Shown in pieces: positions 33,201 through 46,140 of a stretch of DNA of 64,000 bases. This DNA is from Girardinichthys multiradiatus (taxonomy: Eukaryota; Chordata; Actinopteri; Cyprinodontiformes; Goodeidae). Each line of letters starts with the position of its first letter. The first letter of the stretch is position 1. The translations under genes were made by a program, and so were the position numbers. The stretch covers positions 50,646,880-50,710,879 of the forward strand of contig NC_061795.1 in assembly GCF_021462225.1 (NCBI RefSeq), written 5' to 3'. Under the pieces are notes generated by a model. It was not told the origin of the DNA, made no database searches, and saw only the letters and a program-made list of their open reading frames with translations.

Positions 33201-34073
33201 GCGCTGAGCCCTGTGTCATATATTGTAGTAGATATTGTAGTACTCTATAATTTGAGATATTTTTATACCATCAATAAAAGAAATGTACAATGAAAACAAA
33301 AGCATTTATTGCAACTGGATTTCACCCCTGACTGATAGATTCTGTTGTTTGGTCTGAGACTCTAAACTCAGCTGAAGGAATCATCAGTCATTTATGTGAC
33401 TGTTATTTCCCCCTAGTCTGAGGCCAGTGTCCTTAACCAGGAAAATGGTGAACTGGTCACCAAGGTTGGGGGTCAGTTTTGCCTCAGAGGAGGAGATCAA
33501 GTACCCTGGTCTGTTGACGCTGCAATAAACTCCACCACCCATAAACCCTGAACAGATAAATGAGCACATCTAGAAACGAATAAAGTATTCTGAGCACTCT
33601 GAGTGCTACTTAGTTCCACTAAATCTTCTACACAATACAACTTCAGTGTGGCCCTGAAGCCTTGAACTCTGTTGCAGTGTAACCATGTATACATGTTTTC
33701 AATTATTTGGATTCATTGGGCTAATCATGCAGAACAACAACACATACACGCAGGGGACACCGAGAAGCAATTAGTGCCATTTATCTGATTTGAGCCACAA
33801 AAACCCAATCTCTCTTCCTCAGTCTCACACACACTGTTACATGTTCCCCCACTGTCTGGAAAGGTTTATCTTCATCACACCAATACAATTTCAGGTTGCT
33901 CTGCTTTTTTTGTTGAAGTGAACATGTTGACAAAGAACTGATAAAATAAGGCTCAGAGTTTCTGATGTGGCAGGAGAACCAAAGAGGAGAGACGCTGCTG
34001 TCTGGATGGTGAAGCTCCAAAGTGTCCCTGAAGAAGTTAACATTTTGGGCTTTATGAGGACGTTTTTGTCTCA
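33201..34073. other. No gene recognised
   Basis: A minus-strand frame at 33384-33569 (SSSEAKLTPNLGDQFTIFLV) is suggestive of protein-coding text but I recognise no family and see no splice sites that settle it. Confidence 0.35.
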
Positions 34074-34160
34074 TTCAGTTCAATTCAGTTCAATTAAGTT
34101 TTATTTATATAGTGCCAATTCTCAACACATGTTGTCTCAAGGATCTTCAAAAAGGGTTTG
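34074..34160 (-). repeat. LINE tail remnant (TTTATTTATATAG type)
   Basis: Contains cagttcaattaagttttatt, tatatagtgccaattctcaac and acatgttgtctcaagg, the 3' terminus of the family at 35.8 kb. Confidence 0.6.
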
Positions 34161-35750
34161 GAATGGTGTGGGTTGTTGGGGAGGTTAGATTGAACTACTG
34201 AGTGTTAGGGTTTGACCATTTTAGAATGGGCTATGTGCAGGGGTACTAAGTAAAATAATCAAATGATAAAGTTTGTCTATGTAGAGCCCACTGGTGGCCA
34301 TTGTTATACTAAAAACCACAAGGATTGGGGATACCTCTCTCTGTCAGACTGATTATAACCATTGGAAAAGAAAAGGGGTCATACAGGTAGCAGACCTGGT
34401 GATAATGAGGACCAGGACTTTAAAGAGTAAAACCATGGACTTCTGACTGCGGTGAAGTTAGTTTTAGGTTGGATGTTGGATCTTCATGCTCCATGGATTC
34501 AGCAGGTCTTCCTCCAGTTTGATCCGATGCAGGCAGTCTGATTACGGGCAGCTGCTCTCTGCCTGCTCCCTCCTCCTGCAGACGCTGGTTCTCTGAAGGA
34601 CCGTCAATAGATGTCAGAACCAAACACGTTGTTTCATGGTGGTTTATTTGTGTGTTTTGGGGAAATGTTTGTGTGTCTGAACAGCTGATTTTATGTGTGA
34701 TCAGCTGGTTTAGGATATTATTAGCTACAGCGCCCCCTACCTGCATGTCATTCAGAAAGCTGATTTGTCCTTTTTCTTTTCTTTCAGCCTGGTTTAAGAT
34801 TGGTAAACAGTTAAATTATATTTGGGTTTGACCCGCTCCAGCCACTATGATCCTTGATATTATTGCAGTCACTCTTGAGGTTTATTAACGTCTCCCTGCA
34901 CGACCTCTTGGGAAACCTTCTCATTTCTCCTGGTCCCACGGCCAATCAGTGAACAGCAGTCTGTTCACATCACATGTGGTCCCGACCCGGCCACGGTTGG
35001 ACCTGCTCAGAAGCAGGGACCAAAAAACTGGGTACTGGTAGGAAAAAACAATAACGGATAAAGCTTGTAAAACGAGGTGAGTGGAGCGGAGCTGCGTTAA
35101 GAAGAGCAATTGTTCTGGCTGTGCAAGACTGTTTGCATATTTTAAACTGAAAAGCAAAATTAACAGCAGTCAAGTTGCATAAAAAAAAAAAAAAAAAAAA
35201 GCATTTAAACAAAATCAGATGTTTAAACCATATCTTCAGAAATTTCACAGCCCTGCAGGGAGCTCTGATCTCACTGATCATCGGCTGTAAGCTAGCCTGA
35301 CATTTTAACCCAACATCAGTGACTTGTTCTGTTGTGAATCATATAGAAAGCTCAGGGTATTATTTTCTAGAGATTAAAAATCAAGTGATAGTTTGCTATG
35401 GATTCTGCTTAGTTATACTGATTTTGTCCAAGTTTAAAAGGTTCTTCTCCTCAGGGGCAGAGACAAAACTGTCTTTTGTATCTTAACAGTTTTAGAAGAA
35501 CGTTTAATTTTTTTATTCACTTCTGCTTTTTTCAGCCACAATGACCAGGGACTAATCCAAGCATTGACGCTTAAATTGGGTGAATGTGTCTCTAGTTTAA
35601 AAAACTTTGAGTGGTCAGTATGACTAGAAAAGTCATTTTTGCCACTGATTTGACTCACATGCAGAACACACTCAGGAGACATGAGAAAGTTTAAAATGTT
35701 TATTAGAACAGATCTGATAAGTGAATCAGGAATCCAGGACCAGGAACAGA
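34161..35750. other. No gene recognised
   Basis: Contains an A-run near 35180-35200. A minus-strand frame at 34420-34746 and others lack known motifs. Confidence 0.4.
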
Positions 35751-36820
35751 GATTTCAATTCAGTTCATTTATATAGGCCTCGAAGAGAACCAGGCTCAGT
35801 GTGAGCGGCCATCTGCCACGACCGACTCTGGTTTGAGAGAACAGAGCAGAGACACAAAGAAGCACTGATCCAGGAGTACTTTCTATGGGAAGGAAATGTA
35901 AATGTTAATGGATGTAGCTCCTTTAGTCGTTTCATCTAGAAAGAAAGAACAGATAAACTCTGAGCCAGTTTTCAAGGTTAGAGTCTGAAAGAGAGAACAT
36001 AGAGTTAGTTACAGTAGAAGCTCAGTCAGTATCCATGTCTAGGAGAGAGAAAGTGTTAAACACTGAAAGACAGGGCCATGTGGATCATCTGTAGAAGGTG
36101 AGCATTAAGTTGTTGCCAGCAGAAGCTTGGACGATGCCCCTCTCCAGAAAGGTGTCACAGGTAGACACAGAACCAGGCCAGGTGTAGCTTCTACGAAGAG
36201 AAAAGAGAGAGAAGAAAGTTAAAAGCTGAAATAACAGCAAGTAATGCAAAATTGGAGAGTAGTATTAGAATGTAGCAGAGAGAGTGAAAGTGGTCATTAT
36301 GTCCTCCAGCAGTCTAAGCCTATAGCAGCATAACTACAGAGATAGCTCAGGATAAACTAAGCCACTCTAACTATAAGCGTTATCAAAAAGGAAAGTTTTA
36401 AGCCTAGCCTTAAAAGTAGACAGGGTGTCTGCCTCACGGACTAAAACTGGGAGCTGGTTCCACAGGAGAGGAGCCTGATAACTAAAGGATCTGCCTCCCA
36501 TTCTACTTCTAGAGACTCTAGGAACCACCAGTAAACCTGCAGTCTGAGAACAAAGTGCTCTGTTAGGAATATATGGAACAATCAGATCTCTGATGTATGA
36601 TGGAGCTAGATCATTAAGGGCTTTATATGTGAGGAGGAGAATTTTAAATTCTATTCTGGATTTAACAGGGAGCCAATGAAGGGAAGCTAAAATAGGAGAA
36701 ATATGATCTCTCTTTTTAATTTTCATCAGAACTCTTGCTGCAGCATTTTGAATCAGCTGAAGGATTTTAAGTGCATTTTGTGGACATCCTGACAGAGAAG
36801 GAGTCTCTAACTGCACATGG
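35751..36820 (-). mobile_element. LINE 3' fragment with RT C-terminal coding part
   Basis: The tail (caattcagttcatttatatagg) is at 35757. The minus-strand frame at 36367-36816 encodes LQLIQNAAARVLMKIKKRDH, then ILASLHWLPVKSRIEFKILL, then LNDLAPSYIRDLI and LLWNQLPVLVREADTLSTFK. This is the typical end of the ORF2 protein of a very common fish LINE. No stop interrupts this piece, though the RT core is missing. The 5' break is at about 36820, where a CT-rich LTR-like segment begins. Confidence 0.75.
36367..36780 (-). pseudogene. LINE ORF2 C-terminal fragment
   Basis: About 137 codons of the post-RT region (thumb and C-terminal domain) stay open, ending LKTFLFDNAYS. It begins inside the gene without its own start. 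The methionine upstream (36816) belongs to the joined LTR-like sequence. Recognised by LASLHWLPVKSRIEFK. Confidence 0.7.
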
Positions 36821-37375
36821 AAGAGGACAGGTAAGATTAGTAATAATGCTGGAGGATATTGGAAGTTTGAGACGGGAGAATGTGCTTACAGGGGATGAGA
36901 TGATGAACCGCCAGGGAGGAATGAGAGGGGTCTGAGAGCTGGTGATCAGCCAGAGGAAGGTGAATTTGATCCAGGAGGAAGATGAGCTTGGCACAGCGTG
37001 ATGGGTACTTGCAGAGTTGCTTGGGAGGTGAACACGCTGGGAGGTGAACACGCTGGAGGGTGAGCACAGTTCGATCACAGGTGCGTCCAAAGAAGGAGGA
37101 GTCAGTTTGCTGCCAGCCGGAAACTTCAGTCCAAAGGAGACAACTTGAATTCATGCCGGTCAGCTCAGGAACCAGGAAACGAACTGGAATGGAATCCAGA
37201 ACACAGGAGCAAAATGAGGGAGAACACACACGAAAATGAGATAATCCTTCTTGACCAAGGAATCAGGAACATCAGAGGGCTATTGTTTTACCACAGTTGG
37301 CTAGCAGACTCCTCTGAAACCACTCCTGATGAGGCTTGATGCGCAACACCAGTCGTAGCACCAGCCACCATGTTC
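36821..37375 (-). repeat. CT-rich LTR-like segment (minus strand)
   Basis: On the minus strand it holds 'cctgtaagcacattctcccg...cttacctgtcctcttccatgtgcag', similar to the 26.9-27.1 kb part of the inner LTR ('cctgtaagaaacaaagagac...cccttgcagg'). A 15-bp tandem (gaacacgctgggaggt) occurs at 37030-37065. Edges are uncertain. Confidence 0.35.
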
Positions 37376-37803
37376 AGACGCCACCTAGACCCTGACCAAA
37401 AGTGCTTTTTAAATTTAATCCTTTCACCATTTTGTAGCTCAGTTGGACGTAGCTACGAACTTAGACTAGGCAGTTGTAGCACTTTAATATTTTTGATTTA
37501 AACCATTCTTTCATAACTGCTGGGTCAAAAGTGGGTCCGGACCCATTTTCAGTGGGTCCTGGGCCTTTGTCAGGGCAGGAAAAAACAAAAAAAACAATGG
37601 AGTCTTATCCATTCATGGTCCTTACAGTTGGTGGAAATAACGTCATGTCATTCGAGTGGATATATCTGTTATTTCATGCCATAAAAGAAAAGATGCTAAG
37701 TTTATTTATATATTGCTAATTAAGCATGGTCAAACACAGGCCAGATTATGGCCATATCAGAGTATGTGTGATTTTATTTTCCAAATCTTTTTACTCCACA
37801 CAG

Positions 37804-37862
37804 ATATTGTTAGCAACAAGGAGAGTCAGCTGGTGGGCTCATTCCCCCTGAAATTCCTGGAG
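37804..37862 (+). CDS. Candidate internal exon (weak)
   Basis: A pyrimidine-rich stretch ending in ccacacag precedes 59 bases that are open (IVSNKESQLVGSFPLKFLE) and end at GAG|GTAAGT, a perfect donor. The combination of good acceptor, open frame and strong donor is suggestive. There is no recognised family, and the exon is on the opposite strand to the 18.3-kb candidate. Confidence 0.25.
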
Positions 37863-38606
37863 GTAAGTCTCTCTTAGTTCTGGTGGTGCACTGTGATGAG
37901 TAGGCATCTTGAGTAGTCTAAACCCTCCTGAAATTAAGCACTAGGTACCACTATGAGTGTTGCTTCCTAGCTCTGGTTCTGCTGAAAACACAGAACCAGA
38001 CTGAACATTAATATCCTCAGAGTTGCTTTGTTTGCTGGAACACCAAAAAAATGAGGTCTTCACAGAAAAGCTATGTTTGCACCCAGGTTAAATTACTTAC
38101 CAATGGACTCGTTGCTATTTACTAATCACTTACGCTGAGTTTTAGCTATGAATACCAAGGTCAAGAGGGATGAATACATAAACATGCCACACTTTTCAGA
38201 TGTTTGTTTGTGAACTATTTGAAATATGTTTTCTTCCACTGTAGTGATGCATGTCTTTGATCTGTCACATAAAATCCTCATGAAATAGTTTCAAATTTGT
38301 AATTCTTTATAACATAAGCCAAGCGGTACAATTACTTCTGCGCTCCTCTGTATGTAGAAAAATACCAAAGACAGAAGAGGTGAAACCTCTGCAGGAGTCT
38401 GAGGTGAGCTAACGCACATGAAATAATAGTTAGAGTCTTACTGGTGGTTGGATCTTGGAAAGACTGGAAGAGATGCAGAGGGTGCAGGGATTGTTCAGGG
38501 TCCATATGGCGTTAGAAGGTCCAAAGAAGTAAACTGTGCAGATGAGGCTGTAAGTGAATTCCACCAAGCATTGGAGGATGGACAGGTGGAGCAATAGAGT
38601 TGATCA
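37863..38606. other. No gene recognised
   Basis: No supported feature. Confidence 0.4.
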
Positions 38607-38700
38607 CAGTTCAATTCAATTCAATTCAGTTTTATTTATATAGCGCCAATTCACAACACTTTTTGTGTCAAGGCACTTCACAACAGTCAGGAACACACAC
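38607..38700 (-). repeat. LINE tail remnant
   Basis: Has tcaattcaattcagttttat and 'ttatatagcgccaattcacaac' followed by 'gtgtcaaggcacttcac', the same 3' terminus as at 34.1 and 35.8 kb. Confidence 0.6.
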
Positions 38701-40015
38701 TCCTATCAATCCCAACAACCGAACAGTGCAGTCGGAGTTAGTTATTTATTCAAATTGGATAAAAAGTTTTTCTATCTAAGGAAACCCAGCAGATTGCATC
38801 CAGTCAGTGACTTGCAGCATTCACTCCATCACAGGGCTTAACCTTGGCAAATCACAGAGATTAGAGGAGGTAAGTTTCAGGAAATTTACCACCGGAGGCC
38901 ATGGAAGCATAGGACTACTCAGGGATATCATTCAGGTGTTGAAAGGCCATCAGAAAGCTCCTTAGGTACTGGTGTCTTGATGAGGAAAACAAGCTACAGG
39001 TGTGCCACATCAGCCCCACCCTCCAGAGGTGGACCTGCAGCTCAGAAGAACGGTACCATAGAACCACAACACTGCATACAGCAGATTGAGCACCTGACCA
39101 TGTATCTCTATTATTGACTGCAGTCAGTTTGTCGGGTTTTTTATTTTCCCCCCAGAACTGAAAGGCCCTGCTGCGATTATCTGCTCTAGTTTCCCATGTC
39201 TCTGGTCCATGTATTCATCATCTCACCTTTATTCATGCCTAAAGAGATGATGACCGTGGCTTTTAGAAATAAAATGCTCATATTGTTTACCTATTAGGTT
39301 GATCACTATGTAAACACAGATTTGTTTCTTACCTGCAATTCAGATGCTTTTTTTTTACTCCGACTGATTGATTCTAAAACTGGTCCACCCCACAACCCTC
39401 AGAACACTGAGTGGTTGAAGACAGTAGATGGCTGGAATCTGTCTTAAAAAATAAAAACTTAGCTCTTAAACTGGTAGTCCAGCTTTCAATAAGAACATCT
39501 GGAAGATCTTTATAAAGCCCATAGAACCAGCGCTCCAGACATTTTTACAAGCATTGATCCTGAGCTGACTGGGCGAGCAGAAGCAGATGGTAAGGTGCCA
39601 ACAAGTGACTGAGCGTGGCCTTTTTTCCATAAACTATTGCTATGGTCCAGAAGAGATTAGGTTAATAACTGTAAAGCAATACAAATGAATGACATAATTC
39701 AGTACTTGTTTGATTAGACATTCATTCAGAAATTCTCACTGCTGATTTTTTACATGCACAACTTTTTTCTTATGTATCACACAGCAGATATCTTGATCTG
39801 TGACATAACTGGTGACACATTCACTGTACTCTGTTTGGATGACAGTGTTTTTATTTAAGTGTTAAAAGCAGAAGTGTGTTGAAGTCAAAGCAAGGAAATA
39901 GGATGAGCTCAGGTCAGTTCTCAGTTCTTCATGTTTTGTGTAAAATGTTGTTTAGTTCTGTCATAAATTCAAACTGAAGTTCAAATAGAGCATCAGAATG
40001 AGGAAGAAAGAGGAT
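38701..40015. other. No gene recognised
   Basis: No supported feature over about 1.3 kb. Confidence 0.4.
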
Positions 40016-40295
40016 TTGAGGGACTTTAAACATAACCAGAGGAGCTGATCTGAGTATTTCAGAACCTGCTGATCTGCTGGGATTTTCACCCAAAACCATT
40101 TCTCAGGTTTTTATAGAGGATGATCTGAAAGGAGAACATATCCAGGTAGCAGCAGCTGTCTGGAGGACAATGTCTTCTTGATTTTAGAGGAGAATGGGTC
40201 GACTGGTTCCAGATGCTTGAAGGGCAACAGTAACCCAAATAACCAGTGGTTCTATCCAAGGTCTGCAGAACACCATCTCTGAACATATTACATGT
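40016..40295 (+). mobile_element. Tc1-type relic of the 582-1801 family
   Basis: Plus-strand text 'gagtatttcagaacctgctgatctgctggg' codes SISEPADLLGF, matching SISETADLLGF of the transposase at 612-1650. Scattered matches follow ('gaggagaatgggtcgactgg'), ending near 'ggtctgcagaacaccatctc'. Only the N-terminal third is left. Confidence 0.6.
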
Positions 40296-43289
40296 GGTTT
40301 GATTTGTTTATACTGTCATAGCAAAAGATCTGTTTTCATCTGCTTGTGTAGGAAACTCATATCTTCATCTTTTAAGCATACACATAAAATTACTCTGAAA
40401 ATCAAACTAACAAGAATTTAAACACCTGAAAATTTAAAACAAAATTACGTAGCAATGAATCAAACTATACGTCCGAGTTTCCCTCTGAAAATGTTTTTAA
40501 CATTTGGGAATCAAACTGAAAATAATGTTCTAATCTTTGCAACACAAACACACTGCAGTACAATTTTCAATTTTCTCTTAATTCATTTATTTTAATTCCA
40601 GATGTTTAATGTTAAACAATCAATTAGATCTGAAACAACAAAACCACATCATCATTTATAAAATAAAATCACACAAGAAGAAACAGAAAGGGGAAGAAAT
40701 CAAGTTATTTTGCAAGTTTTCTGTTTAAACTGAAGCTTTGGTGAAATTTTGTGAAAAGAAGTAGACAAAGTGACAAAGTGTGGTGTTTCTGGTGCAGATT
40801 GAAAAATGCCTCAATCTGTTTGTTCAATGAGATAAAAACAGAAATATAAAGACATATGGTAAATAGTTTTATTTAATATGAAAATTATTGTGATATGTTT
40901 TATGTGTTTATGCTTTTAAAATGGATTATTTCCCAGAGATATGAATATATGACGTGTACATTAATGTTTCAGGCAGATTTATATTTGTTTTATAGAGTGA
41001 ATGTACAAACATGCAATAAAGTCATTGTTCATCTTACTCTGTTCCTTTAACAAGATAAAGAGAACTTGATGAGCACACAGAGGAACGGAGAGGTAAGGGA
41101 CAGAGAGCCACAGCTGGGGACTTCCTGCACGCAGCTGTCTGTTTGCTTCAACCACTCTGAGTGGACTAATGGATAAATCCCCTCAGAGCCGAGAAGGATG
41201 TCAGCTCCATGATTTGCTCCTTCCTTCTGGCTGTATCTCTGTCCTCTGGATGGAGATACGTTTGCTGTTTCTGTTGCATTTGAGCACACACTGACCACAC
41301 AGACTACTATAATACAGCAAAGAGGGAACAGTGAGAACCGAGATACATAAAACCCTGAAATAGTAGCTTCAAAAACAGCATTACTCTACTTCTCATCTCA
41401 CTTCTCTCTTCTTTGAGTCTGGCTGATTGTGTTTCTCAGCTCGCTGCATGTTGTGCAGAACCAGTCCAACCTGCTCCCTCCAGCATGCTCTCATTGTTGA
41501 AGATATAAAACTAAACAAAGAAACATAAGACCAACTCATAATATCGTACTGTTAGCAGTACTGGCTGTGAATCAACTCAGTTCATTATACTTTGAAGTAA
41601 CATCCCTGGCCATAGATGATTGCATTGAGCATTTATGGAAACAATAGGGTAAAACAGTTCATTTGCTTGAAGGGGCAGACATTGTATTGTGCATATTAAT
41701 AGTGCTATGCTGAAAATGCTGGATTAGTCAGCTAATAGGTTATCAATGTCAACAAAAGCCACGGAAATGATATTCATTTGAGTGAGAGGTAGTTGTTGCA
41801 GCGCCATGTGATGCCAATATGTATATGACTTTTTTTCTATTACTTGTAATTGCTACATGTGATTAGTTCTCCCCGAATGAATTGCTGTCTATTTTTGTGT
41901 TATTTAAGCTCTGTGCTCACCGGAGAGGATGATTAACCAGGCGAGGCTTGAAGAGCGGCCAAAGGCTGTTTCTCTCCTTTTGAGCGCAACCCTGAAAGCC
42001 ATCCGGTGCCATACTCCAAGTCCTGTTGTACAATGAAGTTATACATAGGATGACAGGAGTGCTGATGAATGGATGGGCACATTAAGATAAATGACTTCTC
42101 TGAGAGAGACAGCGATGATTGACAGTGAGACATAAAAGCTGGGACAATCAATGGCATGAGCAAAAAGGGAAAAGAAAATGATCACCAATGTGCTTAAAAC
42201 ATATAAATGAGTCATATACTTTGATTTATTATCAATGACTAGAGAAGGGAAAATCTTAAGAAAAACAGCAGGAATGTAATTTAATCAAGTGCCTGCTGTG
42301 CATGCAGACCCTTGCTCACCATACTCTCTAACAATCCAAGCTGAATAGATGAATAGATGAGTATCTGTAAACGGTACAACTGGCTTGATTACATGTATGC
42401 CTTTAGTATGTAGATACGAGGCCTGGGTTGGTTTCTCTGTTCTTGAGTCAAACGTAGCAAATTCCCCACCGAGAGTCCCTCTATTCCTCTTCTCACTCAC
42501 TGCATGGGCTTTAGAAGAAAAGCTGGAATATGATTATGATTGAATGCGGATTATGAACCAGGAATCAAGAAAAAATTGATGGGTATAAATATTCACATTT
42601 AACCAAGACGGACTCCATTGGTAGCATCCATGTAGTGAAATATGTGAAGACACAGAATTCTTGCATATGCAGGAAATAAATCCACGTGGAATATAACTTA
42701 CCTCCAGAGCTTACCCTCAGTACCACAGACCAACATCTCTTCACATTCTTGCTTTTTCCGGCAACTTTGCTTTAGTTTATGATTTTTAAATAAAACGTAT
42801 TTTCATATATTCATCTCTTTAGTTCTTCCATGGTTAAATGGTGAGCATAATATGTTGTCAGAAGGTTGAAAATCAAAAAACTTGCAATACGCTGCATTTA
42901 CTACCTCACCCTCTCCTAAATTGTGCAATTAAACCGGATAATGGCAGCTGTGACTAAATAGCTCAGAGAAAAAGAAAGAAAATGATCAAGAAAAAGGAAC
43001 GATAAGAACCTTATCCTTATCTTAAAGACTTTGCCTGACTGGATAAATACAAAGAATCCACAATCAGAGTTCAATAATTAGATCAATTAAGCCAGCGGGT
43101 AATCAGATGCAGAAGGTTCCGGCTCACAAAAGCTCCCTGGTTGAATTTTCTGTTCATGAAAATAGCAAACCAGCCAATTACAGCAGCAGCTCAATGCATT
43201 TATTCATCTAGAGATAGTAAAGGTGACTTGATAGAGTTCTACAGTAATTGATCATCAGAGGAGGAAAAGGGTTTTATGTGACTTTGAAT
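40296..43289. other. No gene recognised
   Basis: Three kilobases without a supported feature. A minus-strand frame at 41047-41298 is fairly GC-balanced but has no recognised motif. Confidence 0.4.
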
Positions 43290-44140
43290 GTCTCGTGGTT
43301 GTTGATTCCAGATGGGTTGGTCTTAGTATTTCAGAACCTGCTGATCTGCTGGTATTTTCACCCAAATCTACTGTATCTTTTAGGTTTACAGAGAATGTGT
43401 CTGAAAAAGAGAAAATATCCTTGTTAGCCTTGTTGATGTCATTGGTCAGAGGAGAATGGGGTGAGTGGTTTCAGACAATAGAATGGCATCAGTAGCTCAA
43501 AGAACCATTGGTTCCAACCAAGGTCTGTAGAATCCATCTCTGGAGCTACATGTGGAACCTCAAAGCAGATTGGCTACAAGAGCAGAAAACCACACCTGGT
43601 AGAACTCCTTTTAGGTGAGATCAGGAGTCTGGATTTTAGCTGAGGTGTTCAGATGGTCGGGCCTCTAAGCAGTCTCAACAGTTAGCAGATTTCAGTTCAA
43701 AAGAACACCTTTGGGATGTGGTGAAACAGGAGATTTTGATGGTAATGGTAAATGGACTGATCTTGTATAGTGCATTATCAAGTGCCCAGAGACTCCAAAG
43801 CGCTTCACACTACAATCAGTCATTCACCCATTCACACACTGACACAGATGAGGCTGCCATACAGTCAGCACCACTGAGCCGTCTGACCACCATCAGCAGG
43901 TCAAAGCGGGTGAAGTGTCTTGCCCAAGGACACAATGCTAAGATGGACAGAGCAGGTGTTTGAACCAGAAACCCACCGGTTACAGACGAACTCCTACCAC
44001 CTGAGCCATAGCTGCCCCCATTTTCACCATAGATGTTCAGACAATGAATCTGCAGTAACTGTGTGATGCTGTCATGACAACATGGACCAAATTCTCTGAG
44101 GAATGTTTTTGACACCTTCTTGAATCTATGACATCATATT
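43290..44140 (+). mobile_element. Tc1-type relic of the 582-1801 family, split by a SINE
   Basis: The first part (43290-43570) codes GLSISEPADLLVFSP and a degenerate VSEKEKIS stretch, as in the transposase at 612-1650. After an internal deletion the C-terminal part begins (43700-43735, 'cacctttgggatgtggtg', i.e. HLWDVV). A SINE follows at 43740-44019. The text then resumes ('gatgttcagacaatgaatct', 'ctgtgtgatgctgtcatgac', 'ctctgaggaatgtttttgac') to 44140. Confidence 0.7.
43740..44019 (-). mobile_element. tRNA-derived SINE (second family)
   Basis: On the minus strand the head starts ggggcagctatggctcaggt. It has an A box tggctcaggtgg (44008-43997) and a B box ggttcaaac (43966-43958). The body includes 'gtccttgggcaagacacttc' and 'aagcgctttggagt', ending with 'ccatttaccat'. 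This is a widespread fish SINE type. It sits in the Tc1 relic and is flanked by atttt-containing sequence on both sides (possible worn target duplication). Confidence 0.8.
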
Positions 44141-45429
44141 CTGAAGTCAAAAGTGGGTCCGACCTATTACTAGACAGGTTAACCTAATATAGTAATATAG
44201 CGGCCCAGAAAACTGTACTTTGTTCAGACGGACTTGCAGCGAAACCTTAAGAAAATATCTAGAAAAAAACAAAGATCATCAGGCTGACATTGAGCCGTCC
44301 TTAAAGAAGAAGGCTAAAGTTAAAATCATCACAGTTACTAACCTTAACGTTTTCATTCCTTCTTCTTCTCTTGGCACTTACGTGTGGCAACACATTAGCT
44401 ACAACAAGGATGGCCTCTAAGCTCTGTTTGCTTCCCATCTACCACTTACTGGCACTGCGATGTCGTTTTGATCTCAGTCAAGATGGAAAGAATGAGCCGT
44501 GCAGGAACTCTCCGTGGTGCTGAACTATTTCCAGCTGAACAGACGCCCCAGGCCACAGCAACCAAAAATATGCATCAACAGAGTAAGACAGTGCTATCTG
44601 TGCTGCAGAGACATTACATTGAAACAGAGAGCCGGCACCGGCTGAAATTTCTTTTGGAAACAACAGAGGATTTTGCCAAAATTGCTCGGATAATTAATTT
44701 TCTTATGATAAAAATGATGATGCTATTAGAGAACACCTTTAATTGTTTTCTGTAATGTTCAGCTTTTAACTATTTCTTTCCATTTTTTCATTTTGTCTGA
44801 AAATTTCAAATCCAACCAAACAATCACAGTGAGTCGATCTACCAGAAATCCCACAGAAGTAAGTCTATATCTGTATTTCTCCTGGTACCAGGCACCACTG
44901 TTCTCAAACTTTAGGTTAAACCCATAAGAAACAAGAGCATTACACTACAATACTCAGCAGTATCCATGTCCTGTTTCTGAACTAAAATGCACAATGTGTT
45001 ATTAAAATGTGTTGGACAGCTTGAGAAACATCAGTATTGAAGCAGTGGCTAGACCAAATAACAAGTACCAGGAAGGAGACTGGCACACAGAACAACAGGA
45101 GCATTAATTAAAACTCGAAGATAGGAAACACAAACTGCTGCAGGGCACGTAATCTAATGAATAAAACTCTGTCTGTTAACAGAGCTGGAATATGAACACA
45201 AAAACTAACGCAGAGACAAAGATTTTGATATGAATAAAACTGTGAATTATTTTGTAAATATAAGAAGGTAGTGTCTTCAAACAGGTATGATAATTTAGTG
45301 GAAGATGAGATGTTAGCAACGGGACGATGGTATTATCCTGACATGAGTGAAACGACAGTCAACATTTTTTTTTTTACTTTAAAAACTTTATAGTACTAAA
45401 ATTAAGATGCCATATAATGATATGATCAT
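44141..45429. other. No gene recognised
   Basis: Frames at 44220-44420 and 44468-44755 are open but lack recognised motifs or splice context. Confidence 0.4.
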
Positions 45430-45657
45430 TCATTCATCTTCTATACCTCTTATTCCATAGTGGGTCGTGGGGAAGCTGGTGCATATCTCCAGCAGTCTAC
45501 GGGCGAGAGGCGGGGTACACCCTGGACAGGTCACCAGTGCATTGCAGGGCAACACAGAGACACACAGGACAAACAACCATGCACACACTCATGGACACCT
45601 AAGAGCAATTTAGAAAGACCAATTAACAGCATGTTTTTGGATTGTGGGAAGAAGGTT
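45430..45657 (-). mobile_element. SINE, 3' part (same family as 18994-19357)
   Basis: On the minus strand it reads the 3' body of the 19.0-kb SINE: 'ccacaatccaaaaacatgct', 'cctgtccagggtgtaccccg', 'gcctctcgcccgtagactgc', 'cccactatggaataagaggt', then an atga tail. The tRNA-like head is missing. At its 5' edge (45657) it abuts the CCTGCCAC-rich sequence. Confidence 0.75.
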
Positions 45658-46140
45658 TGTCGCAGTTCCACCACAGCCTGCCACCGGAACTGCCACAGCC
45701 TGCCGCAGGGTGGCAGGGATTCCGCGAGGATGCCAGAAGGTGCCAGACCGGCCGTAAAAACTTGCCAATGCGGTTGCTGCTGTTTTTGTGGAAGCTGATG
45801 CTGATTATCGGCAAATAGGTTGTCATTGTTGTTATAGCCTGTTACCTTTACATAATGATGTCATTATTGATTATTATTTAATAAACAGCTTTAGACCCAT
45901 AACATAAGGTGATTTACTTGACATGGAAAATAAATAGCACTATATGTTTGTGTGACGTGTTGAAAGGATGACAAAGATTTATTGCACGAACAGCCGGTTT
46001 ATTATAGAGCACGAGCGGCTATTCTGAATTGTCACTCACAGAAAATTATAAATAAATGCTTAAAAACACGCTGGATGTCTCAGGCCATAAGGCTGCCATG
46101 AGGCTGCCACAGCCTGCCACCAGAACTACCAGTTCTTCCT
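45658..46140. repeat. Segment bounded by CCTGCCAC-rich repeats
   Basis: At 45664-45735 'cacagcctgccaccggaactgcc' recurs in tandem and with inverted ggcagg copies. At 46095-46150 'gccacagcctgccaccagaac' recurs in the same orientation, about 430 bp away. The AT-rich sequence between them has no gene. It could be a non-autonomous element with direct/inverted ends. Confidence 0.4.

Noticed and set aside
33384..33569. Minus-strand frame with SEAKLTPNLGDQFTIFLV
   Set aside because: Protein-like in feel, but I could not tie it to a family or a transcript model.
41047..41298. 83-codon minus-strand frame
   Set aside because: No recognised domain, start context or splice sites.
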